DNA from: Cyathus striatus
Lineage: Eukaryota > Basidiomycota > Agaricomycetes > Agaricales > Nidulariaceae
Direction: 5' to 3'
DNA length: 64,000 nucleotides
NCBI GenBank assembly: GCA_025738555.1
Contig: JAOVFP010000014.1
Span: 3,534,001 to 3,598,000, forward strand
Positions 1-11,619 of this stretch are shown in pieces (within the stretch, counting starts at the first letter, position 1; the number at the start of each line of letters is the position of its first letter). The position numbers were made by a program, and so were the translations under genes. The notes below the pieces were generated by a model. It worked only from the letters and a program-made list of their open reading frames with translations, was not told where the DNA came from and did no database searches.

Positions 1-1821
1 TATAGACTCAGTAGCTCAAGGGACTCAATAGCGCATGCAAAGTTAAGTCAGAGAAGGGAGGTCAGATTCTTCCTCAGGTAAAACTTAGGATATATACAAA
101 GACAACAACAATGATGGGATAACACATGCATGCTCTTGCGTCACCATAGCCCAGAATTGATAAGGTACATGAGACCATATGAAACTGAAAAGAAACAGAA
201 CAATCCAAAAGTATTGTAATCATTGTAAAGTAAGAGAAAGAGACCGTGGTTGTAAAAAGAATGTAAGAGAACTTACCACCTCAAATGCTCCTGCCACCAA
301 CGAATGAAGACTGCAACTCTTGCTTGATGTGACCACGAAATACGATGTTGGAGCAATGAATATAGCTGGCTACTCTCCCCAGACGTAGCCACACAGTGGA
401 TGAGGCTGCGGCTCAACAATGTGTAGATGGTGGCGGGGTACTCTGTCATCAGACGCTCATGGTCGGAGTATTCGGAGGGGGCAGTGACAAAGGAAAAGCC
501 TAGAGGTAAAGGTAACTTGAAGAAAAGAGGGTGATGATAATGGATAAAACCAATACAGAATGATCAAGAGATAATTAAAATGAAAAACAAACGGAAAAAT
601 GAACAACCCAGCACCTCGACCCAAATCCTTGTCCTCCCACCAATCGGAGTGTCACACAATGAGGGTAACTGGTCACCATATCGCTGTATGTGAGCATTGG
701 TCTTGGGGACCATGTTATGGTTCTTGTGTACCTAACGCTGGTGTATTCCTTGAATATAAATGTTAGTGTATATGTTAGTATATGGCTACTCACCTTTAAT
801 ATAATGATTGAATCTGTTATTGAAAGGGTGTTGGGTAGGGTGAGCATTCATTTAGTTTAGTCTAGAGCACGTTAAGAATCCCTAAGTCAATGTGGTTTAA
901 CTGTGTTAACCACTAGAGGAAAGGTCAGGTGATCTTTCCCTCAATAAGCATTAGAGTGAGTCAGTAACATCTTATAGCGGTCTTATAGAATAAACAGAGC
1001 AGATCTGTGTATATTCTATATGGTGATTTAGACTTAGTAGTCTCAATATGAAGGTTTGAAATATTGTTGGCAAAAGGATGATATTTACAGTGAGTTTAAT
1101 CAAGTATTTATACAAAATACCAAGTAGCCTCATGTAATGTATCTAGATTATTCTACTACCATTGCCAGACTTTCATACGATTCATGTGTATGCAGTATAA
1201 TTCCAGTAATGCATAGAATAAGGAAAAAGTAGAGGCATATGTATAGTAGAGTAATAGTATACTATACTAAGTGAGGGAGTGAGGGATATGAAGGCAAGCA
1301 TAAGTAAGAGAGAATTATATATCATAACAGACCAAACAAGAGGCTTGAGGATGAAAGGGGTCTTGAGAGGGTGTGTAACCCTAAGCTCTAGTGTCTTGAA
1401 CCTTCCAAGGGGCATATAATGCCCAGAGAGTCCAAACTCCGTCATGACAGGCCTTGTGGTTTGAGAGGGAGGGGGTGGAAAGTGGATTGACGAGCCCTAT
1501 TGGAAGTCTCCAAAATTACAGTCCAAGTCCAGGAAGGAGACAGGAGGGATTGTTGGAAGCTTTGTAGGGGGTGGATGTGTTGGTGCATGTGGTGTCTAGT
1601 GCGGGTCCTGGGTCACCTTGGAGTGTTAGGTCTGCTGCATCACAGCAGAATTCGCCTGCATGAGCGAGGATGGCGTCAATGCAACAGGACCTTCTCTCTT
1701 CCACACCCACATCCCTCCACCCCCTCTCATCACTAACAACATCAGCCTCTTCTGAACCGCCACTGCACATTCCCTCCATCACCACATCTATTCCATCTTC
1801 CATCTCTCTAACACTGGAAGG
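1..1821. other. CpG-poor intergenic DNA, no gene recognised
   Basis: No convincing coding exon. The longest open frames (about 90-100 codons) are low in information and lack homology I recognise. One frame on the minus strand around 1,516-1,824 is acidic and cysteine-containing but has no clear domain. The segment ends where a terminal-inverted-repeat block begins at 1,822. Confidence 0.5.
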
Positions 1822-2440
1822 CATCAGGAAAAATTGAGATGTATAATTTACTCTTCTTAGGCATACTTCACTATAATTACCAGTATATTGTGCATCATTA
1901 CACCTCTTTATAATAAAAACATCTAATTAACATCAATTATAAGAATTACAATAAGTAGACAAATCTTGCATAATTAGGACTTGGACCCAATTTCAGTCAA
2001 TATAATTATCTTAAATGTATATAATTAGCAGTAAGTAGTCCTAATTATGCTGTAGTACAGGAACATCAAAATAAGATTCACATGAATTATGTCTTAAGTA
2101 GGAGTAATTATATCCTAATTCATGCTAATTAAGTCCTAATTCATGCTGATTGTATCCTAATCATACAGCAATATAAAGTATTCTATGTATAATTTGTACT
2201 AATTAGAACCTAATTATATGGAACTATAAAATTATTCTATGTAAATTAAGTAGTTCATAATAATCATCAGTATACCATACTCCTCCATGAAATCAGGTGA
2301 AGTCCAAACTATGCATATAATTATAACTATTACTATGTTACTAATGTACAGTTTAACTATGCTAATACAACAAACTACATATACTAATACAACACACTGC
2401 CTACAGTACACAAGAAACTAACTAACAAAATTAAATAGTG
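1822..2440. repeat. AT-rich left arm of block A
   Basis: Very AT-rich sequence built on CCTAATTCATGCTAATTAAG-like and TATAATTA motifs. It aligns by eye almost continuously with 17,108-17,760, with small indels. In both copies it runs directly from the CATCAGG terminus to the purine-rich palindrome array, which argues that arm and array belong to the same element. Confidence 0.7.
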
Positions 2441-2459
2441 ACAAATGATAACACCATTA

Positions 2460-4510
2460 AGACAAGAGTAAGAGCAAGAGAGGGAGAAGGCAGAAGGAGA
2501 GGGAAGGGAGAGGGTGAGGGTGAGGGTGAGGGGAAAAGATACTCACTCTTGTCTCACAAGTGATGAGGGCAAAGGGGTGAGAGGGTGGAGAAGATACTTG
2601 CCCTCATCACTTGCAAGACAAGGGCATGTAGGAGAGGGAGAGGAATAGGTACCCAAGGGAAAATACACTCACCCTCATCTATGAGTGCAAGAGAGGGATA
2701 GGGGTAGTGGAGAAGGCACTTGCCCTCAGCTCTCATCTGCATGTGACGAGGGCAAGGGGAGAGAGGGAGAGGGATGTAGGGGAGGAACACAAGGGATGCT
2801 GAAACAGTGCTCATTGTCATGATGTTCCCATCCAAGAAGCTACACTCATCACTTGTAAAATGAGAGGTAGGGGTGAGATAGGACAACAGGGGGATTGCAA
2901 GACACATAGGGGAGGTCGGGGCATTGCAGTGCCTAATGCCAAGAACAAGGGGGAGGAAGATGGGAGTCAGGGAGCAAGATGGCACTATGTGTCACTTGTG
3001 AAATGAGAAGAGGGAGGATAGGAAGAGAGAGAGAGGTGTAGTTTGCAAGACGAGGGTGAGGTGGGAGGGAGAGGGATAGGGGGCATGGGGGTTGTGAGAG
3101 GAGAAGGCACTCACCCTCATCACTTGCAGACAAAGACAAAGGCATGGGTGATGGAACACGTGCCCTTGTCCCTTGTGAGACAAAGACAAGGCAACTGGGG
3201 GAAAAGGTGCTAGCCCTTGTCACTTGCAAATGAGGGCAAAGGCGAGGGAACACATGCCCCCATCACTTGCAAGATGAGGGTGAGTTGGAGAGGGAGTGAG
3301 GGAGAGGAACAGGGGAGAAGACACTGGCCCTCGTCACTTGCAGATGAGGGCGAGGGGAGAGGGGGAGAGGGAAACAGGAGGAAACATGTGCCCTCATCAC
3401 TTCTGAGATGAGGGCAAGGGAAGGGAGCAAGAGGAAGACAAGGGAGGGAGGAAACAAGGGAGGGAGGGAGAGGGGGATGAGGAAGAGGGGGATGAGGAAG
3501 AGGGGGATGAGGGACAGAGAGGGAGAGTGCATGAGGCAGTGCTAGCAAGTGACGAGGAGGGGGAATGCAAGCATTCTCGTCACTTGACAGATGAGGTGGG
3601 GAGGGGAGGGCAGACATGCACACAATGTCCTGGTAGTGATGAGGGGGGACATGCGCACTCTCATTGCTTGACAGATGAGGTGAGGAGAGGAAGGATGTGT
3701 GCACCCACTCTCATTGCTTGACAGATGAGGTGGGGAGAAGACACAAGATGCACACACTCTTGTCGCTTGACAGACAAGGTGAGGTGAGGAGGACGGGGAA
3801 TGCACACACCCTCGTCACTTGACAGGCAAGGTGAGGAGAGGAGGATGAGGGACGTGTGCTCATCGCTTGCAAGACAAGGTGGAGGAGGGAACAGAGAGCA
3901 GACATCTAGAATGAGGGGGAGGAGGTCGCACATCCTCATCACTTGTCAGACAAGGTGGGGGAGAGGACAGGGGATGCAAACACTCTCATCACTTGATAGA
4001 TGAGGTGGGAAGGGGAGGGGGGACATACACACACTCATCACTTGACAGATGAGGTGGAGGAGACAAGGACAAGGACAAGGACACACACACTCTTGTTGCT
4101 TGACAGACAAGGTGGGGTGGGGAGGGCAGACATATGAAGATCGACTTGGTAAACAATGATGAGGGGGAGAGGAGGATGGGGGATGCACACAGTGCACTTG
4201 TCACTTGCAAGACGAAGTGGAGGAGAGACCAGGGGACAGGTGCACTCTCATCACTTGACAGACAAAGTAGGGGAGAAGAAGACAAGGGATGTGCACTCGT
4301 TACTTGTAAGACGAGATGGGGGAGAGAGCGGAGAATAGATGCCTAGAATGAGAAGGAAGCAGAGGCAGAGTGAAGAGTAGGGGAGGAGCAGGGGAGGAGC
4401 AGGGGAGGAGAGGGAGGGAGTAGGCGAGACAGCACTCATCATCTGTACAATGAGGGGTGAATGGAGCAAGGGAGAGGGATGAGAGGATGGAAGGAAGAGG
4501 GAGGATCCAG
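2460..4510. repeat. Palindrome array 1 in purine-rich DNA
   Basis: About 20 imperfect units, typically 45-80 bp apart. Each has a short inverted repeat such as CTCATC-acttgata-GATGAG (3,985-4,004) or CTTGTC-gcttgaca-GACAAG (3,759-3,778), embedded in G/A-rich DNA on the plus strand. The central ACTTG is nearly constant. The many overlapping open frames here, serine/proline-rich on the minus strand and glycine/arginine-rich on the plus strand, are artefacts of the purine strand bias, not genes. Stem variants differ mainly by C to T or G to A at a CpG (CTCGTC, CTTGTC, CTCATC). Confidence 0.8.
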
Positions 4511-4973
4511 GGGGCACCTTCCAAACAATGAAGTGGCTGTGGCTGTGTGCAGAAATGGCTTGTAGCTGGTCCTGATACATCACATAACATCAATGCATGT
4601 GCATGCATATCACAAGTCTGCATTAAGGCTCCAGCTATATAATATACAAACTATATACAGTTTCAACTGTATATGTATATGTATATCTTGGTGATGTTAT
4701 CACAGACAGTAAATATACATTATATAAATCCTGTATATAGATTTCATTTAATATATTACAAATCAATTACAAATCTTCAATAACTTGAATTCCAGCCAAA
4801 ACAAGTTGCTGAGTCAGTTACAGTAATGTAACAGCCAGTTATAACACATCACCTAAAGGGAAAAGAAATCTAGCAAGGAGTGGACTGGACTGGTAGCTGA
4901 GCTCCTAGCAAGACTGTAATGATAGCAAGTCACAACTTTAAAGGATTATGCTGCCACCCTTTCAGTGGTTACT
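4511..4973. other. AT-rich spacer, nothing recognised
   Basis: AT-rich DNA with short TATATA runs around 4,640-4,750. No coding frame, no RNA-like fold and no repeat unit that I could support. Confidence 0.4.
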
Positions 4974-5100
4974 TGTAGAGCAGGCAAAGTGCCTGTAATG
5001 TGAAACACAATATCATGCACACCAGAAGACATTCCAAATCAGGATTATGTAATCACGCATCATGCAGGAATGATGTGTCCATGTGCATTCCGCTCGTGTC
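4974..5100 (-). mobile_element. Dispersed element with AGCAGGCA/TGCCTGCT palindromic end
   Basis: Starts TGTAGAGCAGGCAaagTGCCTG, then runs through ATTCCAAATCAGGATTATGT, a cATCACGCATCA-like stretch and GATGTGTCC. The same order recurs at 39,823-39,960 and, inverted, at 50,640-50,738; only the terminal palindrome is clear near 9,030-9,086. A short terminal hairpin beside a fixed CTCTACA end is reminiscent of non-autonomous Helitron-like 3' ends, but I see no diagnostic CTRR terminus, so the class is open. Confidence 0.55.
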
Positions 5101-5763
5101 AACCTATCTTCACTTCCCTGCTCGCCCTGTCCCTCACCTTCCTCAAAACATACATATTCATGCACTGTCCTGACACTGCACCCAACTCCTGCAACATGTT
5201 GAGCTATCAAAATAGCTCTGACATCAGCATCTGACACAACACCCTGAGTTTGACAAGAAAACTTGTTTCCTTGCAAATTCCTTAACTCAATATTTCTAAC
5301 TTGAGTTTTTCCATTCCTCTGTAGCATTTTAGTCTATGTTCTTTTAATATTTTTGATTCTTTCTTCCCAATTAATTACTCTTACTTCCTTTAGATATATT
5401 TGTTTTATCAGTATTTAAACCTCAGTAGTTATACTACAAGGAATCTAATCAAGTTATTACCACCTCGAACTTGTACTCTAAGCTTAAACCTCCATCTCTA
5501 TGCTCTCACTGTTGATTTTATTGATTTATATGCTCTCGCCCCTCGTTTTCACACTGGAAATTTGTATTCAAGCTCCCTCTCTCTTGTAACATTCCAAAAC
5601 TCTTGTTTCATTGTTCTCACTCCCTCTCTCTCACTTTAGAGCATGGCATGTGATGACACATGATTTTATTATTTAATAATACTATATACTACATATATAC
5701 AGATTAATAGAGTATATAAACTATTACCATATATTTACACTCTGCCAAGTATATATATACTAT
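5101..5763. other. Gene-free AT-rich spacer
   Basis: Short frames on both strands, up to about 100 codons on the minus strand at 5,013-5,327, show no domain. Around 5,640-5,760 the DNA becomes TATA-rich. Nothing further supported. Confidence 0.35.
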
Positions 5764-6190
5764 GGGCCTGCATGGTAACTATGGGTTCAATCCCATACGA
5801 GATCATCCCTTTTCACAAAAATGCGAATATCATTACAACGACGTACAATGTGAGTTCGATATTTTACAAAAGTCTATTAATAGTAGTTATCTTTCTACAT
5901 GTAAAATATTGTGTTTTTTATCTAAAATCAATCTAAATGTACAACTGCCCAGTGTGAGAATTAGTGAGATTAAGGGGCTGTGAGGGATTGAACCAGTATG
6001 CTCAATCAGTACCTTCCAACAGTCCAAACAGTCTCAGTGCAACAAAATTTGGGAGTTACAAACTACTATAGTCTGTATATCTGTATGTTAAGTATCATAT
6101 TGGTATTTTAAGCTGTCACGAAGATATTCACATTTTTTCAAAAAGGGATGATCTCGTATGGGATTGAACCCATAGTTACCACACAGGCCC
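5764..6190. mobile_element. 427-bp MITE with about 68-bp inverted termini
   Basis: The two ends are inverted copies over about 68 bp with roughly six mismatches. Both read GGGCCTG, then TGGTAACTATGGGTTCAATC and CCATACGAGATCATCCC. The interior has no coding capacity. Flanks TATATACTA and TATATAGTT agree at 7 of 9 positions, so a decayed 9-bp duplication is possible but unproven in such AT-rich sequence. The GGTTCAATCCC inside each terminus resembles a Pol III B box. Confidence 0.75.
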
Positions 6191-6470
6191 TATATAGTTG
6201 GAGCTTTAGTCCACGTTTGCATCCTGAATGACACGACACCTTTCAGCCTCTTCTTCCTCCCTCCCTCCCTCCCTCCCTCTCATTCTATCGTCACAATGAT
6301 GACGAGTCTGATGGCAAAACTGTTTCAACACTTCATCTTCAAACCCCCTCCTTTCTCTTGCTAACGGCAAGGGTCTCAATGTCTTCACAACATCCACCAA
6401 CCACTGCCATCTCCTCCCACACTTGACTCAAGATATATGTTAAGAAGATATTAATTGGTGTTGGTGAGTC
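6191..6470. other. Short spacer with CCTCCCT run
   Basis: A pyrimidine run (CTTCCTCCCTCCCTCCC, around 6,254-6,278) and no convincing exon. One 64-codon minus-strand frame overlaps it and is probably a by-product of the repeat. Confidence 0.35.
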
Positions 6471-7405
6471 ATTTCTTCATATTCTCTATATTCTGAAGCT
6501 TTTTGTGCCTGTCTGCTTCAAGTCTGCTTCATTCTACTCTTCCCTGCAGCTCTATGGCTCATTACGTGTCTCTCTGAAGCTCTCTGTGTTGATCTGCTTC
6601 ATTCTCCTTCATTCCACTTTGTTCTGCATCATTTAGAGGCTTACTGTGTCTCTCTAAAGCTCAGTATCAATCTACTTCACTCACCCTCTTTACTCTTTAT
6701 TCTGTATCTCTCTGCTTCATTATACTTTGTACTGAAGCCCTATAGTTCATTCTGTATTACTTTGCTTCGTTTTTATTGTTCTTCAGGAGTTTATTGGCTT
6801 ATATGTTCATTATAGACTTTTTCTCTCCATCTCTGGTGTTTTAAATGAGTTTATTTACTCGTTCCCATGTGTCTGGTGCTGTGTATGCTTTTGTAAGCTT
6901 GTCTGTTCAATTCTGACTTCACCTCATGCTGTATATGTGCTCAGTGGCCTCTCAGTTCGTTTTGGCCTTGTATTTTGGATCTGTGGTTATAAAAAAGCTT
7001 CTAGCTTGATATCTATGATTCTATCTTCAATCTTGTGCTCCTAGCTTCATATCTAAGCTACTAGTGTTGTCACTGAGTTTATATCTTCGTCTCTTTGTTA
7101 CTATCTTCATCTCTATGGTTCTCATTTCGTCTCTGTGCTTATTTCTTTGTATCTGCACTTATTTCTTCATCTCTGTGGTTGTCCCTTCATATATGTGTAT
7201 ATTTCTTCATCTCTCTGTTACTATATTCATGTCTGTGGTTCTCCTTTAGTATCTGCACTTATTTCTTCATCTCTATGCTTATTTATTTGTCTCTGTGCTT
7301 ATTTCTTCATCTCTATGGTTGTCTCTTCGTATATGTACATATATCTTCATTTCTCTGTTACTATCTTCATCTCTGTGGTTCTCCTTTCACATATGTACAT
7401 ATTTC
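6470..7405. repeat. Pyrimidine-rich degenerate minisatellite (TTCATCTCT)n
   Basis: Repeated TTCATCTCTRTGSTTATTTC and CTTCGTCTCTGTG units become nearly tandem from about 7,060 to 7,400. The three overlapping hydrophobic frames here are repeat translations, not membrane proteins. A related short patch recurs at 9,235-9,440. Confidence 0.65.
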
Positions 7406-7424
7406 CTGTATGTGTCACTCCCAC

Positions 7425-7615
7425 ACATGTCTCAACTGACTCTCACCTGACTGTCATCTGACTCTCAACTAAGTCTCAGAAGTCAGGTTAGACTGTCATC
7501 TGACTGTCATTTGACTCTCAACTGAGTCTCAAGAGTCAGGTGAGAGTCAGTTGAGACTTCTGGAATTGGTATTGAGCTTAGCTTGGATTATTATCTGACT
7601 CTCACCTGATGTGTG
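7425..7615. repeat. CTGACTCTCA repeat cluster
   Basis: Units such as ACTGACTCTCACCTGACTGT and the inverse AGTCAGGTGAGAGTCAGTTG occur close together, giving local inverted repeats. The same motif family reappears at 8,690-8,860 and 9,090-9,215, so these three patches were probably one array before other repeats expanded between them. Confidence 0.55.
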
Positions 7616-8590
7616 ACATGTTGGAAAAGTGTGACACATTGGAAAAAGTGTGACGTGTTGAAAAGAGTGTGACATGTCTTGTCACACTTGTCACAGTATC
7701 ATAGCCATCACAATTGTCACACTTTTCCAACATGTCACACATGTCACATTTTTTCCAACATTTACCAGCATGTCACGCTTTTCCAACATTTTCTGAAAAT
7801 GTTGAAAAAGCGTGACACATGTGACAAGTGTGGGAAAAAATGTCACACTTTTTCCCCACACTTATCACACTTTTTCTAACATTTTCCAACATGTCACACT
7901 TTTCCCACACTTGTCATACATGTCACACTTCTCCAACATTTTCCAATATGTCACACTTTTCCCACACTTGTCACACATATCACACTTTTTCCAACATTTT
8001 CCGACATGTCACGCTTTTTCCAACATTTTCCAGCATGTCACACTTTCCAACATTTTTCAACATGTCATGCTTTTCCAACATTTTCCAGCATGTTACACCG
8101 CAGGAAATTGCTTCTAAAAGCGCGAAGATAGAAAGAAGATACAAAGAAAGTATTTTAAAATTGATCATATTGAGAAGATATGCTGAAAATATTTTGATTT
8201 CATCATATCTTCTCAATATCATCAAAGGAAATATAAGCAAGTTCCCGCGGTGTTACACATTTCCAACATGTCACGCTTTTTCCAACATTTTCCAGCATGT
8301 CACGCTTTTCCCAACATTTCCAACATGTCACACAACAAGATGTGTCACACATGTCACGCTTTTTCGAACATGTCACACTTTTCGAACATGTCACGCTTCT
8401 CCAGCATGTCACACTTTTTCCAACATGTCACGCTTTTTCCAGCATGTTGCACATGTCACAATGTGTGACATGTGTGAGGACTGTGGGAAACTATAGTCTA
8501 GGTAAGTGTGATAACTGTGCACACTTGTTCTAGTGTGTCATTCAGGAAGTCCACTTTTTTCAACATGTCACACATGTCACACATTGTGAC
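7616..8590. repeat. CATGTCACACTTTTCCAAC minisatellite
   Basis: Several dozen degenerate copies of ACATGTCACACTTTTTCCA, with alternation of CACAC and CACGC. The array gives long Cys/His-rich artefactual frames (for example 7,828-8,496, 222 codons) that mimic zinc-finger proteins; these are repeat translations. A 157-bp foldback element interrupts it at 8,096-8,252. The last 60 bp of the window (63,941-64,000) contain the same motif. Confidence 0.8.
8096..8252. mobile_element. 157-bp foldback MITE with TTA duplication
   Basis: Termini CACCGCAGGAAATTGCTT and, inverted, CACCGCGGGAACTTGCTT are flanked on both sides by TTA. The interior contains a second inverted repeat, ATATTGAGAAGATATG with its exact complement, so most of the element folds back. 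It sits inside the minisatellite and breaks it, so it is younger than the array. A 3-bp TTA duplication would suit a PIF/Harbinger-type MITE, and the CAC end would also suit CACTA; it is too small to decide. Confidence 0.75.
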
Positions 8591-9029
8591 ATGTGTAATG
8601 ACTGTTGGAAACTATAGTGATCAGGTGGAATCTACATGGAGTCTATTTTACACCAATAACTCATACAAATTTAATTGATATTCTGATGATAGTCAGGTGA
8701 AATTGTATCAATCAACTCTCAGATTAGTATCTGATACCAGATTGAATAAGAGTAAGCTAATAGTAAGGTGAGAGTAAGGTGAGACTAGCAATATTCTAAT
8801 TTTGTATGTAATTATAATCTGACTATCAACTGACCCTCACCTGTGTGGAAGAAGATTTCCAGTTGAAGGAAGTTCTTGAACAAAGAACTTGCAAGTGGAT
8901 AGCACATCTGTCTATCCTCAGGTCCTAGTGAGGTTTGTTGAGAATGTGAGAAGGGGGAGAAAGGAACCTGTATTCAACGAGTGTAAAGTACTGTACTTAA
9001 ATAGGTACAGAACAATGTAAATGAGCTGA

Positions 9030-9086
9030 CTATTAAAAACCGACACAAGGCCGATTTTACGGTACAGGCAGAATGCCTGCTCTACA
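9030..9086 (+). mobile_element. Copy of the AGCAGGCA palindromic-end element (short)
   Basis: Ends ACAGGCAgaaTGCCTGCTCTACA, matching the terminus of copies at 50,640-50,738 and, inverted, 4,974 and 39,823. Homology upstream of the palindrome is weak, so the left limit is uncertain. Confidence 0.4.
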
Positions 9087-9219
9087 CCTGACTCTCAAAA
9101 CTCTTGCCTGACTCTCACCTGAGTCTCAACTAAGTCTCATCTTACTATCAATCTACTCTCTGATACTATCAACTGACTCTCAACTGACTCTCTGATAGTC
9201 AGTTGAAACATGTGGCTAA

Positions 9220-11619
9220 GTGTATCGACCTCCATATTTCTTTGTATCTGTGCTTATTTTTTGGTCTGTGAAGTTCTACATTTGTCTCTGTGATTCTCTC
9301 TTCAGATTTCTGCTTATATCTTTTTCTTTGCACTTATGACTTCATATATCTCATCACTGCACTTCCAACTTTGTCTCTATGTTTATTTCTTTGTCTATGT
9401 TCTTATTTCTTTATCTGTGTTCTTATCTCCTTATCTCTGCACAGGTTTATGTGTTATTAATGACATTTCATTGTCAGCTTTGCAATAAACAAATATTAAT
9501 ACTATTAACTGTGATAGTACATCAACACTACTTGTATATTAACTAACTTACTCCATTCTAAATTGTTATAAGTTGGAAATATTCAAATTAGATTTAAATA
9601 GGATCAAGCCCATGGGTTACCAGTAAGTACTTCTAAACATGTAACAACATCTGAGACCATGTTATGACAATCAATACACTAATGTAAGTATAATGTACTT
9701 GCTATAAGAGTAGTGAGATTCTATGAAGTTATGTAATAACTCAGGTCTTATGTGAATAGTGAAGTCTCTTGTATTATCTATGAAATTATGTAAGAACTAC
9801 AGTAGGTAAGGTAAGTATGAATAAATAACACAGTAAAAAGAGTGCAGCTCACCTCACACCTCACATTGATAGTGAATTTTGAGAGCTGTCACACTGACTA
9901 CTCTACTTAAAAGAAGGAGATTTTAGTAAGATAGAAGTAAATGAAGGGGATGAATCAATTGTGCACTGATTGCCTTTAGCAATCACATGCTCAACACTTG
10001 TATAAAGTTGTATTGCAGTGGTTTATTATTTATGAAGTGACCTGAATGAACATGTGGTTTGTAGTAGGATTGTTACTCACAAAACTGAGGCAGTTGCTTC
10101 AGATAGTTATTGAAGAGGAGGAATACTGGTTGGTATCCTCTTGATGAAGAAATTGTACAAGTAGGTGGCACATCCACCCAACTCTTCAGATCCAGTGAGC
10201 TTGTGAGAGAGAGTAAGTTGAGAGGGAAAGTGAAGCTGTGTTTCTCAGAGTGTATGTATGACAGATTTATGAAGACAGTAATGAACAAAATAAGTATTAG
10301 TATTCAAAAATGCAGGCACAATGAGGAACAGAAATGAAAAATGAGTGAAACCCACATTTTTCTATGCAAGTAGAATGCATGCTCACACTATTAAGTACTA
10401 AAATAAGTAGTTGCTTTATGAGCTACAATATTCAGTAAGCATTACACAAAGATCTGGACAAACATTACCAATTCACTGGTGCAATGGTGCTACTTGACAT
10501 TCTTAATCAATTTGATCATGGTATATGAGGGTACATGTAAGTCTCTTTGATTATTGTGTTGTCCCTCACAGAACTCAGCCTTTCCACTAGAATATGTACT
10601 TAAATTGAGATCTTTAATTATGTGAAAGCTCTGTATCATTTGAACATCTGCTACATAAATGATCAAAGTGTACAGTCAATCATGCTATTTTCTCAGATTT
10701 TCATCTGATGATGTTTAGCATGTTATGATTTAGTTTGACTGAAATCTCATAAATTGTACAAGTCCAAAAGTCACGTGACTTAACTGATCTGAAGAACAGG
10801 TTAAATCAGTTTCGAAGTAGTTCTCATTACAAGACCAGAAGCTTAAGTTGAAAACCTAAGTATTCAAAGTCAAGTAAGAATCAAGTAGTATTCCTTAAGC
10901 TGAAGCTTGAGCTCTACAGCCCAAGTTCCTACTGTTTAAATACAAACTGGTTCGTACTAATAATAGATATAGTATGAGTCAAAGAAAGTATGTAAATGCT
11001 GTACATTAGTAAGGCACAGTAAAGAAGTGTGAAAATAAAGTAAGTATAGTACAATGACTCAATAAGAGTCATAAAGAAGTAAAAGTATGGAAAAAGTAGG
11101 TATAAATAAGTAATGACTTACACATAGTCATTATGAGTCAAGAATATAAATAAAGCTGTGTAGAAGTAAAGATGTTTGGCATTGATGGTTGTGCCAAACA
11201 TGTCAAAGTAAATTAATTGTAAACAGAAGAAAATAAAGAAAAACCTCTTGGTGATTCACTAGGCTGCACTGGTGCACATATAATATACATATTTACTAGC
11301 AAGCAGTATAATAACAATCCAATATTGAATGTTACCTTTCATTCTTGTGATATTTTGTTCACTCTGCCATCCACAGATGCTAAAGAGCATACTTTGCTTA
11401 CTTAAAACAAAGGTGATCTTTGATTGGAGATTCAGAATGTCACATTGGCAGTATAAATCAGTTACCAACAATCAGAAATACAACATCACCATTATGTTTC
11501 ATCAGTATCTCCAATACAACATATATCTTGCCTCAGATGAAGGTCTGAATCCAGTTGACAACAAGCACTTTTATACAGAACAACCCCCATCCCATGGGTA
11601 GATCTGCCAGGAGTAACTA
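9220..11619. other. CpG-poor interior of block A, no gene recognised
   Basis: AT-rich decayed DNA. Open frames at 10,110-10,337 and 11,329-11,601 (75-90 codons) have no recognisable domain, and no intron pattern joins them. A segment at about 10,080-10,220 loosely resembles 8,865-8,960 (GGTGGCACATC, CCTCTT motifs), suggesting an old dispersed repeat. Confidence 0.4.

Noticed and set aside
2460..4510. CRISPR-like array (regular repeats with spacers)
   Set aside because: The organism is clearly a fungus, spacing is irregular, spacers are low-complexity purine tracts, and no cas-like gene is present.
2554..4583. Many overlapping Ser/Pro-rich and Gly/Arg-rich open frames
   Set aside because: They follow from strand-biased purine repeats with few stop codons; no single frame is conserved between the two arrays.
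7064..7461. Hydrophobic frames resembling membrane proteins
   Set aside because: Translations of a TTCATCTCT-type pyrimidine repeat; equivalent hydrophobic products appear in more than one frame.
7828..8496. A 222-codon Cys/His-rich frame resembling a multi-zinc-finger protein
   Set aside because: It is the translation of the CATGTCACACTTTTCCAAC minisatellite; all frames of the repeat stay open, and a MITE inserts without effect on the pattern.
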